Shown here in pieces: positions 15,158-23,587 of a stretch of 23,587 nt of DNA. The DNA is taken from the NCBI GenBank assembly GCA_903952885.1, contig CAJBHE010000221.1, positions 1 to 23,587 on the forward strand. The letters are read 5' to 3'. The DNA comes from an uncultured Burkholderiales bacterium. Its GTDB lineage: Bacteria > Pseudomonadota > Gammaproteobacteria > Burkholderiales > Burkholderiaceae_C. Every line of letters starts with the position of its first letter. Position 1 is the first letter of the stretch. The position numbers were made by a program, and so were the translations under genes. The notes under the pieces are model-generated. The model searched no databases. It saw only the letters and a program-made list of their open reading frames with translations, and was not told the origin of the DNA.

Positions 15158-16489
15158 TTAAGCCGACAAAGTGTCGGCAATACGTCTAGCACAAGCGTTA
15201 GCCTGCGCTTCATCACGCGCTTCGACCATCACGCGTAACAAGGGCTCAGTGCCGCTGGCGCGAATCAGCACACGGCCTGTGTCTTTTAACTCCGCTTCGA
15301 CCTTTTGAACTTCTTCTTTCATCCGGACATTCGATTGCCAGTCTTGGCCTGGGCGCAGGCGCACGTTGATGAGGGTTTGCGGAAACAAGGTCACGTCTTT
15401 GAGCAACTCAGCCATGGCTTTGCCACTGCGCACGCAGGTTTGCAAAATTTGCAAAGCACTCACCAACCCATCGCCCGTGGTGTGTTTGTCCAAGGCCAGC
15501 AAATGACCTGAGCCTTCGCCACCCAAAATCCATTTGTGGTTGGCGAGTTCTTCCAGCACGTAGCGGTCACCCACCTTGGCACGCACAAACTGGACACCAC
15601 GTTTTTTCAAGGCCACCTCCACCGCCATGTTGGTCATCAAGGTGCCCACCACGCCGGGCACGACTTCGTCATTGCCCATACGGTCGTTCGCCATCAAGTA
15701 CAACAGCTCATCACCGTTGTACAAACGACCTTGTGCATCCACCATTTGTAAACGGTCTGCATCGCCATCCAGCGCGATCCCGTAGTCAGCGTGATTGGCT
15801 TTGACAGCCCGCACCAAGGCATCTGGGTGCGTGGCACCCACTTCGTGGTTGATATTCAAACCGTCGGGGCTGCAGCCAATGGCAATCACCTCAGCACCCA
15901 ACTCATGAAACACCTTGGGCGCGATGTGATACGCCGCGCCATGTGCTGCATCGACCACGATCTTCAAACCTTTGAGCGTGAGGTCATTCGAGAAGGTACT
16001 TTTGCAAAACTCGATGTAACGGCCTGCAGCATCATCCAAACGCTTGGTCTTGCCAAGGTTGGCTGAATCTACCCACACGGGGGCTTCGTCGAGTACGGAC
16101 TCCACCGCCAGTTCCCAAGCGTCGCTAAGCTTGTTGCCCTGTGCACTGAAAAACTTGATGCCGTTGTCAGCAAACGGGTTGTGACTAGCACTGATGACTA
16201 CGCCCAAGCTTGCACGTTGCGCACGAGTGAGGTAAGCCACGCCAGGGGTTGGCAATGGTCCAAGCAACACAACATTCACGCCAGCTGAGTTAAATCCAGA
16301 CTCTAAAGCGGACTCCAACATATAGCCAGAGATGCGGGTATCTTTGCCAATCAACACGAAGGGATGCGCTTCGGTTTTCTTCAAAACACGGCCCACTGCA
16401 TGGGCCAAACGTAGCACAAAGTCTGGGGTGATGGGGGCTTGGCCCACTGTGCCACGAATGCCGTCTGTGCCGAAATATTTGCGTGTCAT
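15158..16489 (-). CDS. glmM: Phosphoglucosamine mutase
   Basis: Interconverts glucosamine 6-phosphate and glucosamine 1-phosphate, feeding UDP-GlcNAc for peptidoglycan and LPS. The 443-residue product has the N-terminal RKYFGTDGIRG (3-13), active-site phosphoserine Ser102 in ISASHNP, the Mg-binding loop DGDADR (241-246), the sugar-binding GEGSGH (324-329) and the phosphate-binding RASGTEP (410-416). All four domains are complete at the usual length. The start is ATG 16489, with AAGG about 9 nt upstream. It lies 53 bp downstream of folP, the conserved ftsH-folP-glmM order of E. coli. A perfect 7-bp hairpin without a U-tract covers its last codons. Confidence 0.97.
   Translation of the reverse strand: MTRKYFGTDGIRGTVGQAPITPDFVLRLAHAVGRVLKKTEAHPFVLIGKDTRISGYMLESALESGFNSAGVNVVLLGPLPTPGVAYLTRAQRASLGVVISASHNPFADNGIKFFSAQGNKLSDAWELAVESVLDEAPVWVDSANLGKTKRLDDAAGRYIEFCKSTFSNDLTLKGLKIVVDAAHGAAYHIAPKVFHELGAEVIAIGCSPDGLNINHEVGATHPDALVRAVKANHADYGIALDGDADRLQMVDAQGRLYNGDELLYLMANDRMGNDEVVPGVVGTLMTNMAVEVALKKRGVQFVRAKVGDRYVLEELANHKWILGGEGSGHLLALDKHTTGDGLVSALQILQTCVRSGKAMAELLKDVTLFPQTLINVRLRPGQDWQSNVRMKEEVQKVEAELKDTGRVLIRASGTEPLLRVMVEARDEAQANACARRIADTLSA
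15162..15178. repeat. Perfect short inverted repeat at the glmM 3' end
   Basis: GCCGACA and TGTCGGC pair perfectly around an AAG loop within the last codons of glmM, about 12 bp past the convergent MATE stop. Neither strand has a following T-tract, so it is not a standard intrinsic terminator. It may protect 3' ends. Confidence 0.4.
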
Positions 16490-16526
16490 CTTGTTTTGCC
16501 TTGGTATTTATTTTTGTTTGTTATCG

Positions 16527-16548
16527 GTTTGAGGCCATTGTCTCAAAC
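16527..16548. repeat. Inverted repeat across the folP stop codon
   Basis: GTTTGAG (16527-16533) and CTCAAAC (16542-16548) form a 7-bp stem with an 8-nt loop overlapping the folP stop. On the transcribed strand it is followed by A-rich sequence rather than U residues, so a terminator call is not justified. Confidence 0.35.
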
Positions 16549-17367
16549 TTGAGCAGCCTGCCAGACTTTTAATGCCTGCACAGTTTGAGCCACATCATGC
16601 ACGCGCACCAAACGTGCGCCGCGCTCAACAGCCAATACAGCAGCCGCGACACTGGGCACCATTCGCTGGTCCACCTCACACCCTGTAACAGCACCGATAG
16701 AAGACTTGCGCGACCAACCCACCAACAAGGGATAACCCAAGGCCAGCAACTGGTCTTGATGTGCAAGCAACTCAAAGTTTTGTGCCACAGTTTTGCCAAA
16801 GCCCACGCCGGGGTCGAGTGCGATGCGTTCGCGCGCCGCGCCCATCGCCTGCAATGCTTGCGCATGACTTTTCAAAAATTCAACAACAGACTGAATTGAA
16901 GAACCTTGCATGGGCAAGGTCTGCATGGTTTGTGGCTCACCATGCATGTGCATCAAGCAGACACCGCAACTCGCATGCGCGGCTAACACTTGCTGCGCAT
17001 CCGTCTGACGCAAAGCCCACACATCGTTGATGATGTCTGCACCGGCATCCAACACCGCTTGCATCACCCCAGCTTTGTAGGTATCGACAGAGATAGGCAC
17101 ATTCAACTTAACCGCTTCGCACACCACGGGCAGAACACGCGCCAACTCATCTTCCAGCGACACCGCAGGTGCACCAGGACGGGTGGACTCACCACCAATA
17201 TCCAAAATATTTGCGCCCTCTTTGAGCAGCTGTTCGCAATGCGCCAAAGCTGAGCGAGTGTTGGCATGTTGGCCACCGTCAGAGAAGGAATCAGGCGTGA
17301 CATTGACGATGCCCATGACCTGCGGTTGGCTCAGGTCAATGCGAAAACGTGTGGTTTGCCAAAACAT
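16543..17367 (-). CDS. folP: Dihydropteroate synthase
   Basis: Joins 6-hydroxymethyl-dihydropterin pyrophosphate and p-aminobenzoate to 7,8-dihydropteroate in folate synthesis; it is the sulfonamide target. The 274-residue TIM-barrel protein shows MGIVNVTPDSFSDGG (18-32), DIGGESTRPGA (56-66), Asp95 in SVDTYK, Asn114 in DIINDV, DPGVGFGK (185-192), SRKS (219-222) and RVHDV (255-259). The pterin and pABA sites look intact. The start is ATG 17367 with GGAG about 6 nt upstream. An intrinsic terminator for transcripts coming from ftsH ends about 12 bp before this start, so there is almost no room for a separate promoter; expression probably relies on read-through. Confidence 0.97.
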   Translation of the reverse strand: MFWQTTRFRIDLSQPQVMGIVNVTPDSFSDGGQHANTRSALAHCEQLLKEGANILDIGGESTRPGAPAVSLEDELARVLPVVCEAVKLNVPISVDTYKAGVMQAVLDAGADIINDVWALRQTDAQQVLAAHASCGVCLMHMHGEPQTMQTLPMQGSSIQSVVEFLKSHAQALQAMGAARERIALDPGVGFGKTVAQNFELLAHQDQLLALGYPLLVGWSRKSSIGAVTGCEVDQRMVPSVAAAVLAVERGARLVRVHDVAQTVQALKVWQAAQV

Positions 17368-17379
17368 AAATGCTCCATG

Positions 17380-17401
17380 AAAAACGGGGCTTGCGCCCCG
17401 T
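17380..17401 (-). terminator. Rho-independent terminator between ftsH and folP
   Basis: On the minus strand, ACGGGGC and GCCCCGT form a 7-bp GC-rich stem closed by the tetraloop GCAA, followed by five T residues (17384-17380, the first also in the stem). It lies about 23 bp after the ftsH stop and 12 bp before the folP ATG. Efficiency may be partial because the T-tract is short. Confidence 0.78.
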
Positions 17402-17424
17402 CTCTGTGTCCGTTCCCAACCGCT

Positions 17425-19335
17425 TTAAGCAGCAGTGGGAGCTGGGTCAGGCTGCACCGCTGGTGAGCCGCCGCTGTCACCACCCGAGGGGGAACGTGGG
17501 GTCCAGTCTTTCGGCGGGCGTGGCTCGCGCCCAGCCATGATGTCGTCAATTTGGTCTTTGTCGATGGTTTCCCATTCAAGCAACGCTTTGGCCATGGTGT
17601 GCATCTTGTCTGAGTTTTCTTCAATCAAACGACGGGCCAAGTTGTATTGCATGTCAATGATGCGACGCACTTCAACATCCACCTTTTGCATGGTGGCTTC
17701 TGACATGCTGGTGGTCTTGGTGACCGAGCGGCCCAAGAACACTTCACCTTCATTTTCAGCATACACCATCGGACCCAAAGCATCGGTCATGCCATAACGA
17801 GTAACCATGTCACGTGCGATGCCAGTGGCACGCTCAAAGTCATTGCTCGCGCCTGTGGTCATTTGGTTCATGAATACCTCTTCAGCAATACGGCCACCGA
17901 ACAGCATGCTGATTTGGTTCAGCATGAATTCTTTGTCATAGCTATAGCGGTCTTTCTCGGGCAGGCTCATGGTCACGCCTAAAGCGCGGCCGCGAGGAAT
18001 GATGGTCACTTTGTGCACAGGGTCGCACTTGGGCAAGAGCTTGCCAATCAAAGCATGGCCAGACTCGTGATACGCGGTGTTGCGACGCTCCTCTTCGGGC
18101 ATGACCATGCTCTTGCGCTCTGGACCCATCAAAATTTTGTCTTTGGCTTTCTCAAAGTCGACCATCTCAACCACGCGAGCATTGCGACGTGCGGCCATCA
18201 AGGCGGCTTCGTTGCACAAGTTGGCCAAGTCGGCACCGCTCATGCCGGGCGTGCCGCGCGCAATCACGCTGGCGTTAACGTCTTGACCGATTGGCACTTT
18301 GCGCATGTGCACATTCAAAATTTGTTCGCGGCCACGGATGTCGGGCAAGGTCACATACACCTGACGGTCAAAGCGACCAGGGCGTAACAAAGCGGCATCC
18401 AAGATGTCTGGGCGGTTTGTGGCAGCCACCACGATGACGCCGAGGTTGGTTTCGAACCCATCCATCTCGACCAGCATTTGGTTCAAGGTTTGTTCGCGTT
18501 CGTCGTTACCGCCGCCCACACCCGCGCCACGTTGACGACCAACAGCATCAATCTCGTCAATGAAGATAATGCAAGGAGCGTTCTTTTTCGCATTCTCAAA
18601 CATGTCGCGCACGCGAGCTGCGCCCACGCCCACAAACATTTCAACGAAGTCTGAACCAGAGATGCTGAAGAACGGCACTTTGGCTTCACCAGCAATGCCT
18701 TTGGCCAACAAAGTTTTACCAGTACCGGGTGGGCCCACCAACAACAAACCGCGGGGGATACGACCACCCAGTTTTTGGAAGCGTTGTGGGTCTTTCAAAA
18801 AGTCCACCACCTCTTTCACTTCTTCTTTGGCTTCATCGCAACCCGCCACGTCAGCAAAAGTCACTTGGTTGTTGTTCTCATCCAGCATGCGGGCTTTGCT
18901 CTTGCCAAAGCTGAATGCTCCGCCTTTGCCGCCGCCTTGCATTTGGCGCATGAAGTAGACCCACACGCCAATCAACAGCAACATAGGGCCCCAGCTGACC
19001 AGCAAGGTCATCAAGAGCGAGCCTTCTTCGCGGGGCTTGACATCAAACTTCACGCCGTTGGCAATGAGGTCGCCCACCAAACCACGGTCGAGGTAGGTGG
19101 CCGTTGTGCGAATCTTGCGCTCATCATTGGTGACCGCTGAAATTTCAGTGCCGCCCTGACCTTCTTGAATGGTGGCAGTCTTGATGCGCTTGGCACGAAC
19201 TTCTTCGAGGAAGTCCGAATAGCCCAAATAGCCCGAGCCTGCGCCAGGACGTGTTTCAAATTGTTTGAATACGGTAAACATCACCAAAGCGATGACCAAC
19301 CAAACAGCAACTTTTGAGAACCATTGATTATTCAA
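17425..19335 (-). CDS. ftsH: ATP-dependent zinc metalloprotease FtsH
   Basis: A membrane-anchored AAA+ protease that degrades misassembled membrane proteins and, in E. coli, sigma-32 and LpxC. The 636 residues comprise TM1 (about 8-25), a periplasmic domain, TM2 (about 108-128), and an AAA module with Walker A GPPGTGKT (201-208), pore motif FVG (234-236) and Walker B IIFIDE (256-261). The M41 protease domain follows, with zinc motif HESGH (423-427) and Asp499 as third ligand, and a Pro/Gly-rich tail. The start is TTG 19335, supported by GGAG 6 nt upstream and the family N-terminus MNNQWFSKVAVWL; no in-frame ATG is nearby. A sigma-32-type promoter precedes it at 19373-19400, so heat induction independent of rlmE is expected. 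Confidence 0.97.
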   Translation of the reverse strand: MNNQWFSKVAVWLVIALVMFTVFKQFETRPGAGSGYLGYSDFLEEVRAKRIKTATIQEGQGGTEISAVTNDERKIRTTATYLDRGLVGDLIANGVKFDVKPREEGSLLMTLLVSWGPMLLLIGVWVYFMRQMQGGGKGGAFSFGKSKARMLDENNNQVTFADVAGCDEAKEEVKEVVDFLKDPQRFQKLGGRIPRGLLLVGPPGTGKTLLAKGIAGEAKVPFFSISGSDFVEMFVGVGAARVRDMFENAKKNAPCIIFIDEIDAVGRQRGAGVGGGNDEREQTLNQMLVEMDGFETNLGVIVVAATNRPDILDAALLRPGRFDRQVYVTLPDIRGREQILNVHMRKVPIGQDVNASVIARGTPGMSGADLANLCNEAALMAARRNARVVEMVDFEKAKDKILMGPERKSMVMPEEERRNTAYHESGHALIGKLLPKCDPVHKVTIIPRGRALGVTMSLPEKDRYSYDKEFMLNQISMLFGGRIAEEVFMNQMTTGASNDFERATGIARDMVTRYGMTDALGPMVYAENEGEVFLGRSVTKTTSMSEATMQKVDVEVRRIIDMQYNLARRLIEENSDKMHTMAKALLEWETIDKDQIDDIMAGREPRPPKDWTPRSPSGGDSGGSPAVQPDPAPTAA

Positions 19336-19372
19336 TGTGGGCTCCGAATTAAAAAGAGTACGAGATGTACTG

Positions 19373-19400
19373 ATATGGGTTTGATTTTAGGCGTTTCAAG
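19373..19400 (-). promoter_or_regulatory. ftsH: Sigma-32 (RpoH) heat-shock promoter for ftsH
   Basis: Reading the minus strand, CTTGAAA (19400-19394) is followed after exactly 14 nt by CCCATAT (19379-19373). This matches the E. coli sigma-32 consensus CTTGAAA-N13-15-CCCATNT at every defined position. Transcription would start near 19366, about 30 nt before the ftsH TTG. It lies in the 106-bp rlmE-ftsH gap. The match is direct and the regulatory role is inferred from the known heat-shock control of ftsH. Confidence 0.85.
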
Positions 19401-19441
19401 CGCACATGTCGCTTACATCGTAAGCGCAGGCCTTATGAAAC

Positions 19442-20116
19442 TCAAGGATTTGCTAAAACGCGACTTTTCACACCCATACCCACCAAAAAGGTTTCACTTG
19501 ATTTGTCACGGCTGGCCTTGGGCTTGATGGGCTTGACCACCCGAAAGGTGCTTTTGAAAAGGGTGACCAAATCACTGTAGCCACTGCCATGAAAGAGCTT
19601 GACCACCAAAGCGCCATCGTCTTTGAGGTGTTTTTGCGCAAAATCAACGGCCAGTTCAATCAAAAGGGCAATGCGGGTGGCATCGGTTGACTCAATGCCA
19701 CTCAGGTTGGGCGCCATGTCAGACACCACCACATCCACAATGCGTCCGTCCAAGGCCGCTTCCAACTGAGCCAAGACCTCTTCTTCACGGAAGTCACCTT
19801 GAATGAAGGTGACGCCTTCCACGGCCTCCATCGCCAAAATATCCAAGCCAATGATAGTGCCATTCAAGGTACCCGCAGCTGCGCCAGTCGGCGACATGCG
19901 ACGGCGCAGGTATTGACACCAAGCCCCAGGTGCACAACCCAAGTCCACCACCACGTTGCCAGGTTTGACAAGGCTAAGCTGTTCGTCGATCTCTTTGAGC
20001 TTATAGGCGGCGCGTGCACGGTAGCCCTCTTTTTGGGCCAGCTTGACGTAGGTGTCGTTCACATGGTCGTTCAACCAAGTTTTGTTGACTTTTTTGCTTT
20101 TAGTTTTAGCTTTCAA
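19442..20116 (-). CDS. rlmE: 23S rRNA 2'-O-methyltransferase RlmE (RrmJ/FtsJ)
   Basis: Methylates U2552 (E. coli numbering) in the A-loop of 23S rRNA using SAM, late in 50S assembly. The 224-residue product has the SAM motif DLGCAPGAW (58-66) and the catalytic Lys39-Asp133-Lys173-Glu208 tetrad (AAYKL, SDMAPN, VVKLFHG, SSETF). TTG 20116 was chosen: it gives MKAKTKSKKVNKTWLNDHV, and AAAGG lies 6 nt upstream. An ATG at 20152 in the same frame would run back over the divergent yhbY start. It is divergent from yhbY and upstream of ftsH, as in E. coli. Its insertion GTLNGT (83-88) makes it slightly longer than the E. coli protein (209). Confidence 0.95.
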   Translation of the reverse strand: MKAKTKSKKVNKTWLNDHVNDTYVKLAQKEGYRARAAYKLKEIDEQLSLVKPGNVVVDLGCAPGAWCQYLRRRMSPTGAAAGTLNGTIIGLDILAMEAVEGVTFIQGDFREEEVLAQLEAALDGRIVDVVVSDMAPNLSGIESTDATRIALLIELAVDFAQKHLKDDGALVVKLFHGSGYSDLVTLFKSTFRVVKPIKPKASRDKSSETFLVGMGVKSRVLANP

Positions 20117-20138
20117 TTCATACCTTTGAGCGAGCGGG

Positions 20139-20144
20139 GATAAT
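20139..20144 (+). promoter_or_regulatory. yhbY: Candidate -10 box (GATAAT) for yhbY
   Basis: GATAAT matches TATAAT at five of six positions and ends 6 bp before the yhbY ATG, in the 34-bp rlmE/yhbY divergent gap. The paired -35 (ATTCAT around 20116-20121) is weak. If used, transcription would start at or next to the start codon. Confidence 0.35.
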
Positions 20145-20150
20145 ACTCGC

Positions 20151-20624
20151 ATGTCCGCAATACAACTCACACCTGCTCAACGCAAAATTCACCGTGCCGA
20201 AGCGCACCACTTAGGCCCTGTTGTGATGATTGGCAACGATGGTTTAACGCCTGCTGTCATCAAAGAAGCCGAGATGGCGCTCAACGCCCACGGCCTGATC
20301 AAAATCCGAGTTTTGGGCGACGACCGCCTGGCACGCGAAGCCATGTTTTTAGCGTTGGCCGAGCAACTCAGCGCTGCACCGATTCAACACATCGGCAAGC
20401 TGTTTGTGCTCTGGCGTCCACGCGCTGAAAAAGAACGCACCGCCGACGAAGACCGCATGGCAGGTCCTCGTGACGTCAAGGTGCTCAAGTACAGTAGCCG
20501 GGGCGGCCAACGCCCCGAAGTGAAAACTTTGCGCGTGTTGGGCAACCAACGCCTGACCTCTGGCGGTCAAGTCAAACGCGCCAAACCGAAAAAGATTTCG
20601 GTCAAAAAACGCACACTGGGTTAA
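20151..20624 (+). CDS. yhbY: YhbY-type CRM-domain RNA-binding protein with basic C-terminal extension
   Basis: A ribosome-assembly-associated RNA-binding protein. Residues 1-95 form the CRM domain, with LTPAQRKIHRAEAHHLGPVV and the GxxG-type loop IGNDGL (27-32). Residues about 95-157 are a basic, probably flexible extension rich in Lys, Arg and Gly that E. coli YhbY (97 residues) lacks. It is divergent from rlmE, as in E. coli. GATAAT (20139-20144) lies 6 bp before ATG 20151, so transcripts could be almost leaderless; GGGGA is 10 nt upstream as a weak SD alternative. Its TAA shares the TTAA palindrome with the stop of the convergent DUF4149 gene. Confidence 0.92.
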   Translation: MSAIQLTPAQRKIHRAEAHHLGPVVMIGNDGLTPAVIKEAEMALNAHGLIKIRVLGDDRLAREAMFLALAEQLSAAPIQHIGKLFVLWRPRAEKERTADEDRMAGPRDVKVLKYSSRGGQRPEVKTLRVLGNQRLTSGGQVKRAKPKKISVKKRTLG

Positions 20625-21055
20625 TCGGTTTGCTCAGGGCCTGCTGCAATGTCAGGCGCTGGTCTCGCAGGGCATAGGTCCCACATCACCTTGCCAGCAC
20701 ACAGCCACTGAAGCACATAAAACGCTGAGCCCAAGTTGTGCCACAAAGCAAGGTTCTCGCGAGCCATGATGCGGGGCTTAACAGCCAACTCAATCAACAG
20801 GGCCAACAACATGCCCGCAATCACCCAAATAGAGAGTGCCTCAAGACGCTTAAAGTTTTCGCGCCTGGACGCCAATAACAGCAAGATGCCGCAAGCCAAA
20901 GCCAGCCAAGTTTGAGCATTGAATAATTTGGCTGCCATCTGCCCAGCGATGGCTAGTGTTTCCAAATGCACAAAGAGCATGGGCACCACTATGAAACCAA
21001 CAACGGTGAGACTGCCCCACCACAGCGCAGCCAAAAAGATTTGAAGCCGCGCCAT
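20621..21055 (-). CDS. DUF4149 (TMEM205-like) membrane protein
   Basis: A 144-residue inner-membrane protein with four hydrophobic segments (roughly 5-27, 45-62, 75-92 and 108-124) and a short hydrophilic tail. It fits the DUF4149/TMEM205-like family by size, the N-terminal LQIFLAALWWGSLTVVGFIV and the internal arginine-rich loop (SRRENFKR). The function is unknown. ATG 21055 was preferred; TTG 21061 two codons upstream is possible, and neither has a clear SD. It starts 9 bp after the greA stop and is probably co-transcribed with carB-greA. Such a gene next to greA is common in Burkholderiales. Confidence 0.82.
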   Translation of the reverse strand: MARLQIFLAALWWGSLTVVGFIVVPMLFVHLETLAIAGQMAAKLFNAQTWLALACGILLLLASRRENFKRLEALSIWVIAGMLLALLIELAVKPRIMARENLALWHNLGSAFYVLQWLCAGKVMWDLCPARPAPDIAAGPEQTD

Positions 21056-21064
21056 GCTCAAGGC

Positions 21065-21541
21065 TTAAAGGTAAGAAACCGTGACAACCTCGTAGCGCTT
21101 CACACCGCCTGGAGCTTGCACTTCCGCCACATCGCCCTCTTCCTTGCCAATCAAGGCACGCGCAATCGGGCTGCTGATGTTGATGAGGCCAAGTTTCAAA
21201 TCGGCTTCGTCTTCGCCCACGATTTGATACGTTACTTTGTCGCCTGTTTCTTCCTCTTCCAATGCCACGGTGGCCCCAAAGACCACGCGACCACCCGCAT
21301 CTAACTCTGCAGGATCGATGATTTTTGCCACTGACAATTTGCCTTCAATCTCTTGAATGCGGCCTTCGATGAAACCTTGACGATCTTTGGCGGCGTCGTA
21401 TTCGGCGTTCTCGCTCAGGTCACCTTGAGCGCGGGCTTCGGCAATGGCGGCGATGACAGAGGGACGTTCAACGGTTTTGAGTTTGTGCAACTCGTCTTTG
21501 AGCTTCTCTGCGCCACGTTTGGTAATCGGTACTGTACTCAT
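21065..21541 (-). CDS. greA: Transcription elongation factor GreA
   Basis: Rescues backtracked RNA polymerase by stimulating cleavage of the transcript's 3' end through the secondary channel. The 158-residue product (the same length as in E. coli) has the N-terminal antiparallel coiled coil with tip acidic residues Asp41 and Glu44 in GDLSENAEYDAAK, and the C-terminal FKBP-like domain with GLINISSPIARALIGK. ATG 21541 is preceded by AAGGA with about 7 nt spacing. It lies 19 bp downstream of carB, a conserved carB-greA order, so transcription from the carAB promoter is likely. Confidence 0.97.
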   Translation of the reverse strand: MSTVPITKRGAEKLKDELHKLKTVERPSVIAAIAEARAQGDLSENAEYDAAKDRQGFIEGRIQEIEGKLSVAKIIDPAELDAGGRVVFGATVALEEEETGDKVTYQIVGEDEADLKLGLINISSPIARALIGKEEGDVAEVQAPGGVKRYEVVTVSYL

Positions 21542-21560
21542 CGTATTTCCTTCAGCCGTC

Positions 21561-23587
<2,027 letters not shown>

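Noticed and set aside
15162..15178. Bidirectional terminator between MATE and glmM
   Set aside because: The stem is perfect but neither strand has a T-tract, so I list it only as an inverted repeat.
20117..20170. Longer N-terminus for RlmE from ATG 20152 or further upstream
   Set aside because: It would overlap the yhbY start and promoter. The TTG at 20116 has a well-spaced AAAGG and gives the family N-terminus.

Overview
The window reads as a chromosomal housekeeping segment of a betaproteobacterium, most likely Burkholderiales, family Comamonadaceae (Limnohabitans- or Rhodoferax-like). The evidence is the protein signatures (CTP synthase, FtsH and CoaBC of betaproteobacterial type), a moderately GC-rich codon bias with many NNC/NNG codons, and two conserved neighbourhoods: pyrG-kdsA-eno-ftsB, and carB-greA-(yhbY)-rlmE-ftsH-folP-glmM. 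The genus is an inference; no 16S or marker search was possible. I see no IS element, prophage, CRISPR array, tRNA or rRNA.

Layout. Positions 1-110 hold the last codons of an unidentified + strand gene. Then come dut and coaBC (minus), diverging from pyrG-kdsA-eno-ftsB-pnuC-(nicotinamide riboside kinase) on the plus strand (1934-7325). The last three genes overlap by 4 bp each, so nicotinamide riboside uptake and phosphorylation are translationally coupled to a divisome gene. Next is a minus pair, gamma-carbonic anhydrase-like protein then hslO (Hsp33), diverging from a DUF455 ferritin-like gene. xerD (minus) diverges from an AEC-family transporter. rpmE2 (type B L31) follows with a clear intrinsic terminator, and then a GT-C type membrane glycosyltransferase and a MATE exporter as a tight pair.

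From 15158 to the end almost everything is on the minus strand: carB (5' end outside the window), greA, a DUF4149 membrane protein, rlmE, ftsH, folP and glmM. yhbY sits alone on the plus strand, diverging from rlmE as it does in E. coli. ftsH has a near-perfect sigma-32 (heat-shock) promoter in the rlmE-ftsH gap. An intrinsic terminator lies between ftsH and folP, only about 12 bp before the folP start, so folP-glmM expression probably depends on read-through or attenuation.

No previously undescribed multi-gene system is evident. The points most worth a second look are the ftsH sigma-32 promoter, a Cys-rich putative metal-binding tail on the NR kinase, the metal-dependent class of KdsA, two terminators placed directly before start codons, the pyrG leader hairpin, and a perfect palindrome directly before the DUF455 start.
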